Under the pieces are notes generated by a model. The model was not told the DNA's origin, made no database searches, and saw nothing but the letters and a program-made list of their open reading frames with translations. Source: Clostridia bacterium (lineage in GTDB: Bacteria; Bacillota; Clostridia; RUG12999). Taken from it: a stretch of DNA of 8,197 nt. The translations under genes and the position numbers were made by a program. Positions 7,037-8,197 of the stretch are shown piece after piece. The stretch's first letter is position 1. Each line of letters opens with the position of its first letter. The stretch covers positions 1 through 8,197 of the forward strand of contig JAFVVU010000300.1 of NCBI GenBank assembly GCA_017502065.1, given 5' to 3'.

Positions 7037-7064
7037 AAAAAAGTAATCAGCAGATTACTTTTTT
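7037..7064 (-). terminator. Candidate intrinsic terminator/attenuator between feoA and feoB
   Basis: A perfect 12-bp inverted repeat: on the minus strand AAAAAAGTAATC, loop TGCT, GATTACTTTTTT. It begins 6 nt after the feoA stop. The unpaired-equivalent core is a 6-bp GTAATC/GATTAC stem followed by six T, which is the layout of a weak intrinsic terminator. It is symmetric, so it could act on either strand, but only feo transcripts cross it. Partial termination would make feoA more abundant than feoB. Strength is uncertain because the stem has only two G-C pairs. Confidence 0.5.
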
Positions 7065-7070
7065 GTGCAA

Positions 7071-7283
7071 TCAAATAATAATCGCTTCTGCTAATTGGTT
7101 ATCTATATTGTAACGTCCGTCTTTAATGGAAACTACACAGCCGCCCTTTAAATGCGAAATAACAGTAATAGGCTCTCCGCTATAGCATCCTAAAGAAAAC
7201 AGAAATGCATCTAATTCTTCATCGTCAGTTTCAATCCGCTGAATAATATATTCTTTTCCTTCCTGTGCGCTGATTAAGTTCAT
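7071..7283 (-). CDS. feoA: Ferrous iron transport protein A (FeoA)
   Basis: Small cytoplasmic SH3-like protein needed for Fe(II) uptake with FeoB, thought to bind the FeoB cytoplasmic part and modulate its activity. It is 70 residues long, the usual size for stand-alone FeoA. The family pattern is visible: EELDAFLFSLGCYSGEPITV (22-41), where LG followed by a Gly-containing turn is typical, then a hydrophobic strand pair with VVSIKDGRYNID (50-61), and LAEAIII at the end, corresponding to the common RYxLxxxLAxxI signature. The start ATG is at 7283, with AGGGG at 7295-7291 and a 7-nt spacer, the same type of site as feoB. First gene of the iron operon, with two operator-like repeats in its leader. 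Confidence 0.93.
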   Translation of the reverse strand: MNLISAQEGKEYIIQRIETDDEELDAFLFSLGCYSGEPITVISHLKGGCVVSIKDGRYNIDNQLAEAIII

Positions 7284-7313
7284 AAGGCATCCCCTGACTT
7301 CAATTTATATAAA

Positions 7314-7327
7314 TTAGTTTTAACTAA
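7314..7327. promoter_or_regulatory. Operator-like palindrome, feoA-proximal (candidate DtxR-family site)
   Basis: TTAGTTTTAACTAA, a perfect 6-bp inverted repeat (TTAGTT/AACTAA) around TT. The surrounding 19 bp (7311-7329) recur with a single change at 7343-7361. It lies in the predicted feoA 5' leader, 31 bp before the start codon. TTAG/CTAA arms recall DtxR/IdeR boxes, although spacing differs from the classical 19-bp consensus. The neighbour at 7478 encodes a DtxR-family regulator. Confidence 0.7.
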
Positions 7328-7345
7328 CTGATATATTTAAAAAAA

Positions 7346-7359
7346 TTAGTCTTAACTAA
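7346..7359. promoter_or_regulatory. Operator-like palindrome, promoter-proximal (candidate DtxR-family site)
   Basis: TTAGTCTTAACTAA, the second copy of the operator, with one mismatch in the palindrome (C at 7351). Its offset from the other copy is exactly 32 bp, close to three helical turns, so bound dimers would face the same side of the DNA. It starts just downstream of the predicted feoA -10 and covers the likely transcription start (about 7361), a position suited to repression. A further half-site TTAGTTTA (7366-7373) overlaps the -10 itself. Confidence 0.7.
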
Positions 7360-7367
7360 CTTATATT

Positions 7368-7396
7368 AGTTTATCATATAATATTTTGTTTGTCAA
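7368..7396 (-). promoter_or_regulatory. Sigma-A promoter of the feoA-feoB operon
   Basis: Read on the minus strand: a perfect TTGACA (7396-7391), a 17-nt spacer, then TAAACT (7373-7368), 4 of 6 to the -10 consensus, preceded by TGA (extended -10). The transcript start is predicted near 7361, giving a leader of about 78 nt that contains both operator-like repeats. Confidence 0.62.
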
Positions 7397-7414
7397 TAGT
7401 TTTTTTATATAAAT

Positions 7415-7443
7415 TTGACATTGCAGGATATTTTTGCTATAAT
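7415..7443 (+). promoter_or_regulatory. Sigma-A promoter of the DtxR-family regulator gene
   Basis: A full-consensus promoter: TTGACA at 7415-7420, a 17-nt spacer, TATAAT at 7438-7443, with TGC directly before the -10 (extended -10). The start is expected near 7450, leaving a leader of about 27 nt. Its -35 faces the feoA -35 with 18 bp between them. Neither operator-like repeat overlaps it, so strong autoregulation is not evident. Confidence 0.85.
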
Positions 7444-7477
7444 TAAATAGGTAATAAAACAATAAGAGGTTGTTTAT

Positions 7478-7855
7478 ATGAAAATAAATGAATCTGCAGA
7501 AAATTATCTTGAAACAATTTTAATGCTGAAAAATAAAAACGGACATGTCCGCAGTATTGATATTGCACATGCCCTGTCTTTTACGAAACCAAGTGTTTCC
7601 GTTGCAATGAAAGCACTCCGCGAGGAAGGTTATATTGTTATGGATGACGATACCGGTATCAATCTTACCGATAAAGGTCTTGATGTCGCTTCAAAAGTAT
7701 ATAAAAAACATCAGGTAATTGCAAAAGCATTAATGTCTCTTGGCGTTGATGAAGAAACTGCATATAAAGACAGTTGCAAAATCGAGCACGATATCAGTGA
7801 CATTAGCTTTAATAAAATCAAAGAATATCTTCAGAAAAATAATTTAATAGATTAA
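7478..7855 (+). CDS. DtxR-family metal-dependent transcriptional repressor
   Basis: Cytoplasmic dimeric repressor that binds DNA when loaded with Fe(II) or Mn(II). The 125 residues comprise an N-terminal winged helix-turn-helix (about 1-64; IDIAHALSFTKPSVSVAMKALREEGYI, 27-53, covers the recognition helix) and a metal-binding/dimerisation domain (about 65-125). There is no C-terminal SH3 domain, as in MntR-length proteins. Metal ligands by alignment: Glu12, His78, Cys100, Glu103 and His104. The CxxEH set is the DtxR/IdeR form (Mn-type MntR has Glu at the Cys position), favouring iron. Positions equivalent to DtxR Met10, Glu83 and His98 are Asn9, Ala82 and Tyr96. The start is ATG 7478, 8 nt after AAGAGG (7464-7469). 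Divergent from feoA, its probable target. Confidence 0.93.
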   Translation: MKINESAENYLETILMLKNKNGHVRSIDIAHALSFTKPSVSVAMKALREEGYIVMDDDTGINLTDKGLDVASKVYKKHQVIAKALMSLGVDEETAYKDSCKIEHDISDISFNKIKEYLQKNNLID

Positions 7856-7882
7856 AAAAGAGCCGTTATATCGGCTCTTTTT
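7855..7882. terminator. Bidirectional terminator shared by the DtxR-family gene and the MFS gene
   Basis: A perfect 11-bp inverted repeat, AAAAAGAGCCG (7855-7865) and CGGCTCTTTTT (7872-7882), with a 6-nt loop. It has a GC-rich core and A/T flanks on both sides, so it works in either direction. The last base of the regulator stop codon is the first base of the stem, and the stop codon of the minus-strand gene lies in the loop. Confidence 0.9.
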
Positions 7883-8197
7883 CTTTAGTTTTCCATATGT
7901 ATTTATAAACCGGTATTGCAATAAGCGGGAAAAGCATTCCAACAAGCATACCAAGTTTCATACCTATTTGTTCCGGCATTAATCCAATATTTTGCGCAAT
8001 AGCCATTACAGTCGGATTATTCATTGCAACGTCTGTTACAATACCAACGAGTTGTGGTCCTACAGACGCTCCAAAATCGCCTCCTGCCGCCATCATTGCA
8101 TAAATGAACACGCCTCCGCTTGGGAACCTGTCAGACGCAACAATAAGCGTTCCGGGCCATAGCATAGCAATGCAAAATCCGGTAAATACACAACTGA
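7866..8197 (-). CDS. MFS transporter, C-terminal part (runs off the right edge)
   Basis: The end of a Major Facilitator Superfamily transporter; substrate unknown. The frame is open from the stop at 7868-7866 to the edge, about 109 residues, so the start lies outside. An ATG at 8165 is internal, since hydrophobic coding sequence (SCVFTGFCIA) continues upstream of it. Visible features are SDRFPSGGVFIYAMMAAGG, where RFPxGG followed by a small-residue helix is typical of the second half of sugar-type MFS proteins, then DFGASVGPQLVG, an extramembrane linker, a last helix KLGMLVGMLFPLIAIPVY and a basic tail YKYIWKTKEKEPI. The final residues are encoded by the stem of the shared terminator. It is convergent with the regulator gene and not obviously part of the iron locus. 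Confidence 0.82.
   Translation of the reverse strand, partial: SCVFTGFCIAMLWPGTLIVASDRFPSGGVFIYAMMAAGGDFGASVGPQLVGIVTDVAMNNPTVMAIAQNIGLMPEQIGMKLGMLVGMLFPLIAIPVYKYIWKTKEKEPI

Noticed and set aside
7284..7367. A riboswitch or structured RNA in the feoA leader
   Set aside because: The leader of about 78 nt is mostly A/T and its symmetry is explained by two short palindromes typical of protein operators; no known iron or metal riboswitch motif was recognised.
7391..7420. Inverted repeat TGTCAA / TTGACA as an additional operator
   Set aside because: It is fully explained as the two -35 elements of divergent promoters facing each other.
1..8197. Mobile elements, tRNA or rRNA genes, CRISPR arrays, defence genes
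   Set aside because: No transposase or integrase motifs, terminal repeats, regular spaced repeats or cloverleaf-like sequences were seen, and the coding style looks uniform throughout.

Overview
The window looks like an ordinary chromosomal segment of a low-GC, AT-rich anaerobic Firmicute, most likely a member of Clostridia. Four things point that way: consensus sigma-A promoters with extended -10 elements, strong GGAGG-type ribosome binding sites, a pbp2-minC-minD-minE-mgsA gene order, and a Feo iron-uptake operon ending in a small Cys-rich membrane protein. I cannot name the species. No mobile element, tRNA, rRNA, CRISPR array or foreign-looking segment was seen, and no wholly new system. 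The most interesting part is the regulatory architecture of the iron locus.

Layout. (1) 1-3999, plus strand: the 3' part of a class B penicillin-binding protein 2 (elongasome transpeptidase), then minC, minD, minE (division-site placement) and mgsA (methylglyoxal synthase). Genes are 10-22 bp apart, except for a 102-bp minC-minD gap that carries its own sigma-A promoter. The block ends at a clear intrinsic terminator (4021-4055). (2) 4109-4750, plus strand: a hemolysin III/PAQR-family membrane protein with its own promoter, whose -35 lies inside the preceding terminator. (3) 4786-7283, minus strand: feoA, feoB and a 49-residue FeoB-associated Cys-rich protein, ending at a bidirectional terminator shared with the hemolysin III gene. 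(4) 7284-7477: a compact divergent control region with back-to-back promoters and two near-identical 19-bp operator-like repeats on the feoA side. (5) 7478-7855, plus strand: a DtxR-family metal-dependent repressor. (6) 7866 to the right edge, minus strand: the C-terminal end of an MFS transporter, convergent with the repressor and sharing a terminator hairpin with it.

How they work together. The first block couples side-wall growth (PBP2) with mid-cell division placement (MinCDE) and adds a small metabolic enzyme, mgsA, that makes methylglyoxal from dihydroxyacetone phosphate. In the iron locus, the DtxR-type protein presumably senses Fe(II) and blocks feoA transcription at the tandem operators when iron is sufficient. 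FeoB imports Fe(II) with the help of FeoA and perhaps the small Cys-rich protein. A hairpin and a weak operator-like motif between feoA and feoB suggest a second layer of control.
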